Shown here in pieces: positions 1 through 6,079 of a stretch of 6,408 nucleotides of DNA. A program made the position numbers and the translations under genes. This DNA is from Robiginitomaculum sp. (GTDB lineage: Bacteria; Pseudomonadota; Alphaproteobacteria; Caulobacterales; Maricaulaceae). Every line of letters begins with the position of its first letter. Position 1 is the first letter of the stretch. The notes under the pieces are model-generated. The model did no database searches and was not told the DNA's origin. It worked only from the letters and a program-made list of their open reading frames with translations. The DNA is taken from the NCBI GenBank assembly GCA_002732685.1, contig NVRS01000001.1:10435-16842 (forward strand). Reading direction: 5' to 3'.

Positions 1-296
1 CGTTTTTCGTTGGTGATCTCCAAAGCCCTGATCATTTTGGGGCCGTCTTCAGCAGACACCCCTGCAAATCCTTTGGCGCGGCGCTCACTCGCCAAACTCA
101 TACGTTTAATCAGAATATTAGCGGCTGTCACTTGGCCCTGCGCAATCGCTTCTGTTTGTGCTAACAAAGCGTCCTCAGCCGTCGCATCCACATGCACACC
201 ACCTACGGTGAACGGGTCGCCCGCATATGCATTAACAGTCAGCCCAATGGCCGAACTTAAAACAAACATTACAACCGTCAAAATGCGTAAAAACAT
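1..296 (-). CDS. DUF2066-like exported protein, partial (C-terminus beyond left edge)
   Basis: The minus strand encodes 98 visible residues from an ATG at 296, and the frame is still open at the window edge. The N-terminus (MFLRILTVVMFVLSSAIGL, then TVNAYA) is a clear Sec signal peptide with a probable signal peptidase I cut after AYA at about residue 25. The mature protein begins GDPFTVGGVHVDATAEDA and continues as an alanine-rich helix with a hydrophobic LIKRMSL segment. This matches my memory of the N-terminus of alphaproteobacterial DUF2066 proteins (FTV-x-GV-x-VDATA, then a helix ending in a R-L/M-T/S motif). A GAGGT ribosome site lies about six bases upstream of the ATG. Its role is unknown; the signal peptide suggests the periplasm or envelope. 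It is divergent from purM, so the two share an intergenic region of about 150 bases. The family call rests on pattern memory; the signal peptide is seen directly. Confidence 0.7.
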   Translation of the reverse strand, partial: MFLRILTVVMFVLSSAIGLTVNAYAGDPFTVGGVHVDATAEDALLAQTEAIAQGQVTAANILIKRMSLASERRAKGFAGVSAEDGPKMIRALEITNEK

Positions 297-443
297 AAAT
301 ACCTCACATGATTTGCAATACACTAGCTGAAAATACGGCAATATAAAGACCCGAATCACCCTCATATACAGTCATTTAGCGCATTGCGGGCTTGAGTTAT
401 AGGCGTGCCTGCCCCATTAAGCGGGAAATAGATGAGGCGAATC

Positions 444-1487
444 ATGTCTACCGAAAAAAAACCTCTAAGCTACAAAGATGCAGGCGTTGATATTGATGCG
501 GGCGAAGCCCTTGTTGATAAAATCAAACCCCTAGCAGCCAGTACACGCCGCCCGGGTGCTGAGGCTATGCTCGGCGGATTTGGTGGTGCTTTTGATTTAA
601 AGGCCGCTGGATTTAGTGACCCTATTTTAGTGTCGGGTACGGACGGTGTTGGTACGAAGCTACGGATTGCTATTGATAGCGGGCAGCTCGGTACTGTCGG
701 CATTGATCTAGTTGCTATGTGTGTCAATGATGTGCTGGCGCAAGGTGCAGAGCCATTATTTTTTCTAGATTACTACGCTACAGGTAAATTAACGCCAGAT
801 ACTGCCGCCTTGGTGATATCCGGTATCGCGGAAGGGTGTCGCCAATCTGGTTGTGCTCTGATCGGCGGAGAAACGGCGGAAATGCCCGGCATGTATGAGG
901 GCGATGATTTTGATCTGGCTGGATTTGTAGTTGGTGCGGCAGAACGCGGCGGGTTATTGCCAAAAGAAGGTGACATGCACATCGGCGATGTTCTTATCGG
1001 ATTGCCGTCTAGCGGGCCGCATTCTAACGGCTATTCACTTATTCGTAAAATCGTGGATATTTCAGGACTTGCATGGGATGCTCCTGCACCGTTTTCACCG
1101 GAGGAAACCCAAAACCTAACTCTGGCCGAAGCATTGCTGACCCCAACAAAGATTTATGTCAAAACTTTGATGCCTTTAGTACGACAAGGTTTAATCAAAG
1201 GACTGGCCCATATTACGGGCGGCGGTATTACTGATAATATTCCGCGCATGCTGCCGGAGCATCTAAGCCCGAAAGTTGACTTTAGCGCATGGCCACGCCC
1301 TGCCGTGTTTACATGGCTACAAGAAACTGGCGGCGTTGAAGAAACCGAATTGCGCCGCGCATTTAACTGCGGGCTAGGCATGGTTTTGTGTGTGGACAAA
1401 GACAGAGCCGTCGACGTGTTGGCCATGCTCAACACTGAGCATGAGCAAGCCTATATCATCGGCGAGTTATGCCCATCCCAAACCTAA
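444..1487 (+). CDS. purM: Phosphoribosylformylglycinamidine cyclo-ligase (AIR synthetase)
   Basis: PurM closes the imidazole ring: FGAM plus ATP gives aminoimidazole ribonucleotide, the fifth step of de novo purine synthesis in the cytoplasm. The 347-residue protein has the full family length and its hallmark blocks: [10 protein letters not shown] (64-73, substrate and ATP loop), [17 protein letters not shown] near 94-110, [11 protein letters not shown] (141-151), [13 protein letters not shown] (189-201), [13 protein letters not shown] (256-268) and FNCGLGMV (307-314). No key block is missing, so it should be active. An in-frame ATG at 432 would add MRRI, but the ATG at 444 has GAGG at 434-437 six bases upstream and gives the usual MSTEKK-type N-terminus, so 444 is preferred. 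The 3' end overlaps purN by 19 bases, which implies co-transcription and coupled translation. Confidence 0.97.
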   Translation: MSTEKKPLSYKDAGVDIDAGEALVDKIKPLAASTRRPGAEAMLGGFGGAFDLKAAGFSDPILVSGTDGVGTKLRIAIDSGQLGTVGIDLVAMCVNDVLAQGAEPLFFLDYYATGKLTPDTAALVISGIAEGCRQSGCALIGGETAEMPGMYEGDDFDLAGFVVGAAERGGLLPKEGDMHIGDVLIGLPSSGPHSNGYSLIRKIVDISGLAWDAPAPFSPEETQNLTLAEALLTPTKIYVKTLMPLVRQGLIKGLAHITGGGITDNIPRMLPEHLSPKVDFSAWPRPAVFTWLQETGGVEETELRRAFNCGLGMVLCVDKDRAVDVLAMLNTEHEQAYIIGELCPSQT

Positions 1488-2095
1488 AAAATCAAAACCA
1501 GGCGGATAAAGTTAAGACCGCTATTCTGATTTCTGGCGGTGGCTCCAATATGGCGGCACTGATAAAGGCCGCCCAAGCCCCTAACTATCCTGCAAAAATA
1601 GTGCTGGTAATAAGCAACAGGCCAAATGCAGGCGGCATTGCCAAGGCCGAAGCACTCGGCATCAAAACCATTTGCATTAACCACAAAGACTTCAAAACCC
1701 GCAAATCGTTTGAACAAGCTATGGATGTAGTTCTGCGCGGTCATGAGACAGAACTCATTTGCAATGCAGGTTTTATGCGCATCCTAAGCCCGTGGTTTGT
1801 CAAACGGTGGTTAGGACGACAACTTAACATCCACCCGTCCTTGCTTCCAAAATTTAAAGGCTTACACACCCATGAACGTGCCGTAGAGGCCGGCGAAACT
1901 GAACACGGTTGTACAATTCATTATGTTGATGAAGGCATGGATACAGGCGAAATTATTGCCCAAGCTAAGGTCGGCATTTCCCCTGAAGAAACGAGCGTAA
2001 CTCTCGCACAAAAAGTCTTACAGCAAGAACATATTTTATACCCAGCCGTTTTGGAAACTGTGGCTAGATCCCTTCTCACACGCATTCAAAAATAA
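1469..2095 (+). CDS. purN: Phosphoribosylglycinamide formyltransferase (GART, 10-formyl-THF dependent)
   Basis: PurN transfers a formyl group from 10-formyltetrahydrofolate to GAR, giving FGAR, the third step of purine synthesis. The 208-residue protein matches the family length. It shows the N-terminal phosphate-binding loop ISGGGSN (21-27), the core segment [13 protein letters not shown] (99-111), and the catalytic segment [12 protein letters not shown] (120-131) with the expected Asn120 and His122. It then has [15 protein letters not shown] (146-160), which carries the catalytic Asp158, followed by the folate-site QAKV. The catalytic Asn-His-Asp set is complete. The ATG at 1469 lies inside the end of purM, with GGCGAG just upstream. 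The first 15 residues are polar and probably a disordered extension; the conserved fold begins at [12 protein letters not shown] later start is therefore possible, but no better one is visible. Confidence 0.97.
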   Translation: MPIPNLKNQNQADKVKTAILISGGGSNMAALIKAAQAPNYPAKIVLVISNRPNAGGIAKAEALGIKTICINHKDFKTRKSFEQAMDVVLRGHETELICNAGFMRILSPWFVKRWLGRQLNIHPSLLPKFKGLHTHERAVEAGETEHGCTIHYVDEGMDTGEIIAQAKVGISPEETSVTLAQKVLQQEHILYPAVLETVARSLLTRIQK

Positions 2096-2117
2096 GCCAT
2101 GCCGACTGAAGGCTCAC

Positions 2118-2131
2118 GAGGGTAAACCCTC
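2118..2131. other. Short stem-loop downstream of purN
   Basis: GAGGG (2118-2122) pairs with CCCTC (2127-2131) around a TAAA loop, 23 bases after the purN stop. It lies where a terminator for the purMN operon would be expected. However, the stem has only five pairs and no T-run follows (CTTAAAACTTAG), so intrinsic termination is doubtful. It may instead protect the 3' end of the message or be incidental. Confidence 0.35.
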
Positions 2132-2141
2132 CTTAAAACTT

Positions 2142-2155
2142 AGCTATCCATAGCT
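2142..2155. repeat. Perfect palindrome AGCTAT-CC-ATAGCT
   Basis: Six-base arms AGCTAT and ATAGCT flank a CC centre, giving 14 bases of perfect symmetry between purN and the first TadG-like gene. It lies about 60 bases upstream of the likely promoter. It could be an operator for a dimeric regulator or part of the purN 3' end structure. No second copy was seen in the window, so function is only a guess. Confidence 0.3.
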
Positions 2156-2202
2156 TTGCCAGCCATGCCATTAACCAATGAATAACCACTTTTCTTGAAA
2201 GT

Positions 2203-2230
2203 TTAGCAAGGCTTTTCACCTATATATACT
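2203..2230 (+). promoter_or_regulatory. Candidate sigma-70-type promoter for the VWA TadG-like gene
   Basis: A TATACT hexamer (2225-2230) within an AT-rich TATATATACT tract resembles a -10 box. TTAGCA (2203-2208) sits 16 bases upstream as a weak -35 match (four of six to TTGACA). An alternative -35, TTGAAA at 2195-2200, is closer to consensus but its 20-base spacing to TATATA (2221-2226) is long. Transcription would start near 2237, leaving a leader of about 27 bases before the preferred ATG at 2264. This fits the choice of 2264 over the ATG at 2237. Confidence 0.4.
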
Positions 2231-2263
2231 GGCAACATGGGGTATGTTGAAGTGGGAAATGCT

Positions 2264-3592
2264 ATGGGCTTGTTTAGTAGACAAAGACGAATCTTTGAAA
2301 ATTTTTTATCAGACACGGCAGGTAGTATGGCCATGATCTGGGGTGTTACGGGTGTTGGTATAGTCATCTCCGTCGGTGCGGCATATGATATCAGCCAAGT
2401 TAACAAAGCAAAATTAATTGCCCAAATGGCCGCTGATAATATGGCACTTTCGGCTTCTATAGCCGTTGATAATGACAATGACAGCAGGTATATTGGCGGC
2501 CAAGGTTACTCATATAGGCATTTAGGTGGCCCAAGTAACGACTTCACAAACTCTATGGTTGGGGTTGTAGAATATAATGTTGACGACGACGGGGACGGCG
2601 AAGGCAATTTACTCGCCCGTGCAACTGTATCAGGCACCTACCGAACGGCCTTTGCATCAGCACTTGGTGTAAATGAAATACCGTTTTCAGCTTCTTCGGA
2701 TGTAGCTTATGCCCAAGTAGAAGGGACACCCGCGAGTGTTTTCTTTGCCGTTGATAATTCTGGTTCTATGGGTTGGAGCGATGCCGCTGGTGCCAACAAA
2801 CTCAATGCTTTAAAGATTAGCCTGAAAAGCTTCATGACAACATTGGAAACTATCAACACTAAAAATAATGACGTTTATAGAACGGCTTTATGGCCATATT
2901 CACAAGATTACAGAAAACGCTATCCATATATTTCTGACGATGGTATAATCACCAACAAAGATGTACTTCCAAATTGGGGCGGACTTTCTAACGGCGAGAT
3001 TAAAAGAATGCGTACCGAGGGTGGCACAGATTCCAGTGGTTCGCTTGAAGCAGCTGCAGCGGCCTTCACCAAAGAAAACGCCGCTCATATAGCCGCTAAT
3101 AATGAAGATGACCCTCTGAAGTTCATGGTGTTCATGTCAGATGGTGCCAACAACCCACGAGAAGAATATCAATGCACTACGCAAAACGTCTGGGTTAAGG
3201 GCTCACGCGAATACTGGCGGAAAAAGAATAAAATTAGATACAGAAAACCTAAAAAACATTGGAAATGGACTTATGTTCCGGCTTCTAATGGGCATTACGA
3301 AGAACAAGAAGTTTGCGAAGAAGTAACCACCTATGAAAGCGATGAACGTTCCTTGGCCGCTTGCACAGCTATGAAGGCAGCAGGCGTTACCGTATATACA
3401 ATCGGATATCATTTGGTGGCTGGCAGCCACGGTGTACGCCAGAGAGAAGTTGACAGAGCGCAAGCTCTATTATCTGGATGCGCAACAGATGCAGATCATT
3501 ATATCCTGGCGTCAGATGCGAACGACTTAAATGAGGCTCTAACGGCTATTAGCAAAAAAGTTATGAGCGAAGTTATCCGCGTTAAACGCTAG
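2264..3592 (+). CDS. TadG-like pilus assembly protein with von Willebrand factor A domain
   Basis: The predicted inner-membrane protein has 442 residues and most of its mass in the periplasm. A short basic N-terminus (MGLFSRQRRIFENFLSDTAG) leads into one hydrophobic segment at about 22-43, then the usual TadG helix (KAKLIAQMAADNMALSASIAV, the TadE/G-like N-terminal domain). The VWA domain starts near 160: VFFAVDNSGSMG carries the MIDAS motif D164-x-S166-x-S168, with a likely metal Thr at 255 and D293 in VFMSDGANN. The MIDAS set looks complete, so metal-dependent ligand binding is plausible. An insertion between C304 and C351 is rich in Lys, Arg, Trp and Tyr. C367 and C406 follow. The ATG at 2264 has GGGA six bases upstream; an ATG at 2237 would add nine residues with a poor ribosome site. 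In known Tad systems TadG is an envelope component of Flp pilus assembly. It is called TadG-like because other Tad genes are absent here. Confidence 0.85.
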   Translation: MGLFSRQRRIFENFLSDTAGSMAMIWGVTGVGIVISVGAAYDISQVNKAKLIAQMAADNMALSASIAVDNDNDSRYIGGQGYSYRHLGGPSNDFTNSMVGVVEYNVDDDGDGEGNLLARATVSGTYRTAFASALGVNEIPFSASSDVAYAQVEGTPASVFFAVDNSGSMGWSDAAGANKLNALKISLKSFMTTLETINTKNNDVYRTALWPYSQDYRKRYPYISDDGIITNKDVLPNWGGLSNGEIKRMRTEGGTDSSGSLEAAAAAFTKENAAHIAANNEDDPLKFMVFMSDGANNPREEYQCTTQNVWVKGSREYWRKKNKIRYRKPKKHWKWTYVPASNGHYEEQEVCEEVTTYESDERSLAACTAMKAAGVTVYTIGYHLVAGSHGVRQREVDRAQALLSGCATDADHYILASDANDLNEALTAISKKVMSEVIRVKR

Positions 3593-3622
3593 GTTCTAAA
3601 CTATCACTGTAGCAAACTCATA

Positions 3623-3651
3623 AAACACCGCAGGGCTAGTCTGTGGTGTTT
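3623..3651 (+). terminator. Terminator-like hairpin after the VWA TadG-like gene
   Basis: AAACACCGCAG (3623-3633) pairs with CTGTGGTGTTT (3641-3651) over eleven positions with a single G-U wobble, around a seven-base loop (GGCTAGT). It begins 30 bases after the stop codon. The right arm ends in TTT, but the following bases are CGCATTTGCC rather than a clean T-run. It could be a weak or leaky terminator separating the first TadG-like gene from the next three, or a stabilising 3' structure. Confidence 0.6.
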
Positions 3652-3661
3652 CGCATTTGCC

Positions 3662-3667
3662 TATAAT
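3662..3667 (+). promoter_or_regulatory. Candidate -10 box (TATAAT) for the second TadG-like gene
   Basis: A perfect TATAAT lies ten bases after the terminator-like hairpin. No good -35 is found at 16-18 bases upstream, where the hairpin's right arm lies. A promoter here would rely on an activator or other contacts. The transcript would carry a leader of about 160 bases before the ATG at 3832. Support is limited to the hexamer and its position. Confidence 0.3.
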
Positions 3668-3698
3668 ACGGCCAATCTTTAGTCTTTAGAAAGCATAC

Positions 3699-3725
3699 AT
3701 ACGGAAGAGGTTTTCATTCCCGTAT
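3699..3725 (+). other. Leader stem-loop upstream of the second TadG-like gene
   Basis: ATACGGAA (3699-3706) can pair with TTCCCGTAT (3717-3725) with one bulged C, around a ten-base loop GAGGTTTTCA. The loop exposes GAGG. It lies in the gap between the two TadG-like genes, inside the predicted leader. No known riboswitch class was recognised. Confidence 0.3.
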
Positions 3726-3742
3726 CCTATATGGTATCAAGG

Positions 3743-3755
3743 TTAATGTGATTAA
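3743..3755. promoter_or_regulatory. Palindrome TTAAT-GTG-ATTAA, possible operator
   Basis: Perfect five-base arms TTAAT and ATTAA flank GTG, about 76 bases upstream of the preferred start of the second TadG-like gene. The size and AT-rich symmetry suit a site for a dimeric helix-turn-helix regulator. No other copy was seen in the window, so the role is inferred from position only. Confidence 0.3.
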
Positions 3756-3831
3756 ATAGGCGTCAGTGGGGCAATTTATAGGATGTAGGTTACCGGCTTT
3801 GTCGCTGGTAATGGGTACAGGAATGTTGGGA

Positions 3832-5079
3832 ATGGAAAATTTTTTAAAACGTTTCGTCAAGAATGCTTCCGGCGTAACGACACCTATTGTTGCGCTCGGC
3901 GTAACCTCGCTCGTCGGCATATTGGGCGTTACCCTAGAGGCGGGATATTGGTATAAATCCAAGACTGATTTACAGATAACTGCGGATATGGCAGCTTATG
4001 CTGGTGCTGTCGAATTAGAAAATTCCACAAACGACGCAGCCATAACAGCTTCGAAATTGGACGCGCTGGAGAACGGTTATGATTCCACCATAGGCAGCAT
4101 CACCGTAAGTGCCCCCGCTTTAACAGGCGCCTATGTTACTGAAAAATCTGTTGAAGTGAAAATCACACAAAAGGGCACCCAATTTTTTAGCACGCTTTTT
4201 GGTAATGATAGAATAACGTACAATGTTCGTGCCGTTGCTTCTCTCGTAAAAATGCATGAAGCTTGTGTACTTGCCCTTAACACCTCTGCACCATCATCTA
4301 TTAATATTACGGGCTCGGTGAGTGCGAACTTACCCAACTGCTCATTAGCCTCAAATTCAAACAGTAGCACAGCTATTACATTTGCAGGCGCATCATATGT
4401 CATAGCAAAATGTCTGACTACGGTTGGCGGCATAAGTGGTTTGGAAGGTCATGCAACATTAGAATGCGGCGCAGGAAAAACAGGCACCAAGGCCTATAAT
4501 GATCCTTATGCGGATGTTGTTGTGCCCAGCATTACCGACTACCCACTTTGTAAGACACCCGTTAAAACCGGCAAGTGGGATTACGCTTTAGATGCCGGGC
4601 GCTATTGTAACAATATGACGATCAAGGGTACATACTCACTTGATGTCGGAAATTATCTTTTCGACGCGATAGATGTAAAATTTATCGGAAATATCGCTAC
4701 ACTCATTGGTAGTGAAGTAACTATTTTTTTAATGAACGGCGCTACGCTCAGCGGTCTAAATGGTGGCGCGTCAATAATTATAGAAGCACCGACCTCCGGT
4801 ATTTATGCTGGGCTAGCAATCTTCAGTGACCCAGCTACGCAGCCAAGCGGAACAACCGTCAAGCTCAACGGCGGATCAGCAACATCAATTGAAGGCATTA
4901 TTTATTTTCCGGGCCAACATGTAGAATTTGGCGGCAACACAGATTTAGCCAGCGCCTGCTCGATGTTGATTGCCGATACTGTTGACATGAAAGGCAATGC
5001 GGATTTCGAAATTACGAATTGTGAAAGTGTCTTTGGCCTTGTGGCTCCAAAACTTTCAACAGTGTTTGTTGTGGAGTAA
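3832..5079 (+). CDS. TadG-like protein with glycine-rich beta-solenoid-like C-terminal domain
   Basis: The 415-residue protein has a basic N-terminus (MENFLKRFVKNASG), a membrane segment at about 16-38, and the TadE/G-like helix (YKSKTDLQITADMAAYAGAVELE), so it should be anchored in the inner membrane with a large exported part. Residues 85-140 look like a beta-rich linker. From about 240 there are repeated short strands with N/K-G-G/N turns (KGTYSL, IGNIATL, NGGASI, NGGSATSI, GGNTDL, KGNADFEI) plus EAPTSGIYAGLAIF and IIYFPGQ. I recall this pattern from VWA-less TadG paralogues of alphaproteobacteria. Eight cysteines (145, 170, 194, 212, 240, 259, 376, 397) suggest disulfides in the periplasm. 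There is no MIDAS motif. The ATG at 3832 has AGGA nine bases upstream. The frame stays open back to a GTG at 3766, but that would add 22 residues unlike a TadG N-terminus. The stop lies three bases before the next gene. The exact role is unknown. Confidence 0.8.
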   Translation: MENFLKRFVKNASGVTTPIVALGVTSLVGILGVTLEAGYWYKSKTDLQITADMAAYAGAVELENSTNDAAITASKLDALENGYDSTIGSITVSAPALTGAYVTEKSVEVKITQKGTQFFSTLFGNDRITYNVRAVASLVKMHEACVLALNTSAPSSINITGSVSANLPNCSLASNSNSSTAITFAGASYVIAKCLTTVGGISGLEGHATLECGAGKTGTKAYNDPYADVVVPSITDYPLCKTPVKTGKWDYALDAGRYCNNMTIKGTYSLDVGNYLFDAIDVKFIGNIATLIGSEVTIFLMNGATLSGLNGGASIIIEAPTSGIYAGLAIFSDPATQPSGTTVKLNGGSATSIEGIIYFPGQHVEFGGNTDLASACSMLIADTVDMKGNADFEITNCESVFGLVAPKLSTVFVVE

Positions 5080-5082
5080 ATA

Positions 5083-5592
5083 GTGATCAAAAAACTTCAT
5101 AAATATATACGCAGCTTCCTAAGCGATCATGCTGGCACTGCGGCCATAGAAGCGGCAATTATGATTCCGCTCATTCTTGCACCGATTTTTTTTGGAACAG
5201 TTGACCTTGGTATGGCCATAAATTCAGGGCAAAATCTAACATCAACAACAAGAGCTGCCTCACAATATTTGTTAAATGGCGGTAGAAGCGAACTTGACCT
5301 TATAGGCGTCATAAACGATTCTTTTGAAGGTACTTTATTGCAATCCAATATTTCCATTGCAACATCTTGCGCTTGCCCAAATGCGGATGCAATATCTGTG
5401 GTCGAAGGACAAACTACGCCCCTACCCTATGACATTAGGACAGCGACACTGGAAACCATGGAGCAATGTTCCGTAATATGCAGCGATGGTGCCAAAGAGC
5501 GGGTTTTGGTAAACCTCTCGATAGATTACACAACCAACGGCCTTTACAAAGATATAGCTCTTAACAAGACCATCTCGGTACGCATTGAGTAA
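5083..5592 (+). CDS. TadE-like pseudopilin with CxC and Cx3C cysteine pairs
   Basis: The 169-residue protein starts with MIKKLHKYIRSFLSDHAG, followed by TAAIEAAIMIPLILAPIFFG, the classic TadE domain. Gly18 followed by Glu23 at +5 fits the prepilin-peptidase motif G/XXXXE known for TadE and TadF of Aggregatibacter, so cleavage after Gly18 is expected. The hydrophobic helix spans about 19-43. The exported part contains CAC at 96-98 and C129/C133, which probably form disulfides, and ends in beta-rich sequence (VLVNLSIDYT). The start is a GTG; GGAG at 5073-5076 lies six bases upstream, overlapping the end of the previous gene, and only three bases separate the two frames, so translation is likely coupled. 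In Tad systems such pseudopilins support pilus biogenesis. The specific paralogue name cannot be assigned. Confidence 0.85.
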   Translation: MIKKLHKYIRSFLSDHAGTAAIEAAIMIPLILAPIFFGTVDLGMAINSGQNLTSTTRAASQYLLNGGRSELDLIGVINDSFEGTLLQSNISIATSCACPNADAISVVEGQTTPLPYDIRTATLETMEQCSVICSDGAKERVLVNLSIDYTTNGLYKDIALNKTISVRIE

Positions 5593-5610
5593 GGGAAGGT
5601 AGATGATCCT

Positions 5611-6018
5611 ATGGGTAGGCGATTATTAAAAACTAAGCTTTTTAGCAAAAATAATGACGGTTCAACCATAATAGAAGCCGCCATGGTCATTCCCGCTGTT
5701 TTGATAATTTTGATTGGTACAATGCAAGTTTCTCTCGCATTTTACGATATTTCAATGACGAAATACTCGCTAAGCACATCAGTGCGTGAAATACTTTTGC
5801 GACAAGATCCGACGAATTCTGAGATCACTCAGATCGTCAATAGCAATATTTATAACTCTAACAATGCCACTATTACAGTAGCCACTGCATTTGTAACTAA
5901 ATACGGGTCAGATTATACCAATATCACGGCCAATGTTTCATACCCATTGGTCATTCCGTTTGTAGGCAATTTAACCATTGATAAGCAGTTAGAAAGCTCG
6001 ATTGTCATCAATAGATAA
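5611..6018 (+). CDS. TadE-like pseudopilin, short and cysteine-free
   Basis: The 135-residue protein starts with MGRRLLKTKLFSKNNDG, followed by STIIEAAMVIPAVLIILIG. Gly17 and Glu22 at +5 again match the G/XXXXE prepilin-peptidase motif, and the hydrophobic helix runs to about residue 45. The remaining 90 residues are short and polar, rich in Asn, Thr and Ile, end in a beta-type segment (ANVSYPLVIPFVG), and have no cysteine, unlike the preceding pseudopilin. The ATG follows the previous stop by 18 bases. A purine-rich AAGGGAAGG (5591-5599) overlapping that stop serves as ribosome site, at a rather long spacing of 11. An ATG at 5603 is out of frame and soon stops. It is probably the last gene of the three-gene unit, ending in a convergent hairpin shared with ndk. 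Confidence 0.82.
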   Translation: MGRRLLKTKLFSKNNDGSTIIEAAMVIPAVLIILIGTMQVSLAFYDISMTKYSLSTSVREILLRQDPTNSEITQIVNSNIYNSNNATITVATAFVTKYGSDYTNITANVSYPLVIPFVGNLTIDKQLESSIVINR

Positions 6019-6020
6019 AC

Positions 6021-6051
6021 AAAAAAGGGTGCGCCAAAACACGGCACACCC
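6021..6051 (-). terminator. Intrinsic terminator of ndk, between convergent genes
   Basis: GGGTGCGCC (6027-6035) and GGCACACCC (6043-6051) form a nine-position stem with one C-A mismatch on the plus strand and a G-U wobble on the minus-strand RNA, so the minus-strand hairpin is fully paired. Read on the minus strand the stem is followed directly by six T (6026 to 6021), the canonical intrinsic terminator form for ndk. On the plus strand it is followed by AAATTTCT, so it would stop the pseudopilin transcript less well. Confidence 0.85.
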
Positions 6052-6079
6052 AAATTTCTAATAGCCATTTTCAGCTTAC

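Noticed and set aside
10..330. Plus-strand open frame of 106 codons at the left edge
   Set aside because: It is antisense to the exported DUF2066-like gene, whose minus-strand reading shows a signal peptide, a ribosome site and family-like sequence. The plus frame has none of these.
340..443. Promoters for purM and the divergent gene, and a purine riboswitch or PUR-box
   Set aside because: Only weak hexamers are present (for example TTGAGT at 392-397 with CATTAA at 415-420), and no recognisable riboswitch core was seen, so none was listed.
1154..1435. Minus-strand open frame inside purM
   Set aside because: It lies wholly within well-conserved purM coding sequence, has low-complexity Ser/Pro/Thr-rich translation and no ribosome site or family signature.
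2203..2478. Minus-strand open frame of 91 codons over the start of the VWA TadG-like gene
   Set aside because: Its hydrophobic translation is the antisense of the TadG membrane segment. The plus frame has the domain, ribosome site and promoter.
4549..5079. DNA-level tandem repeat in the second TadG-like gene
   Set aside because: The glycine-turn repeats are visible only in the protein and differ in length and codons. They are not a nucleotide tandem repeat.
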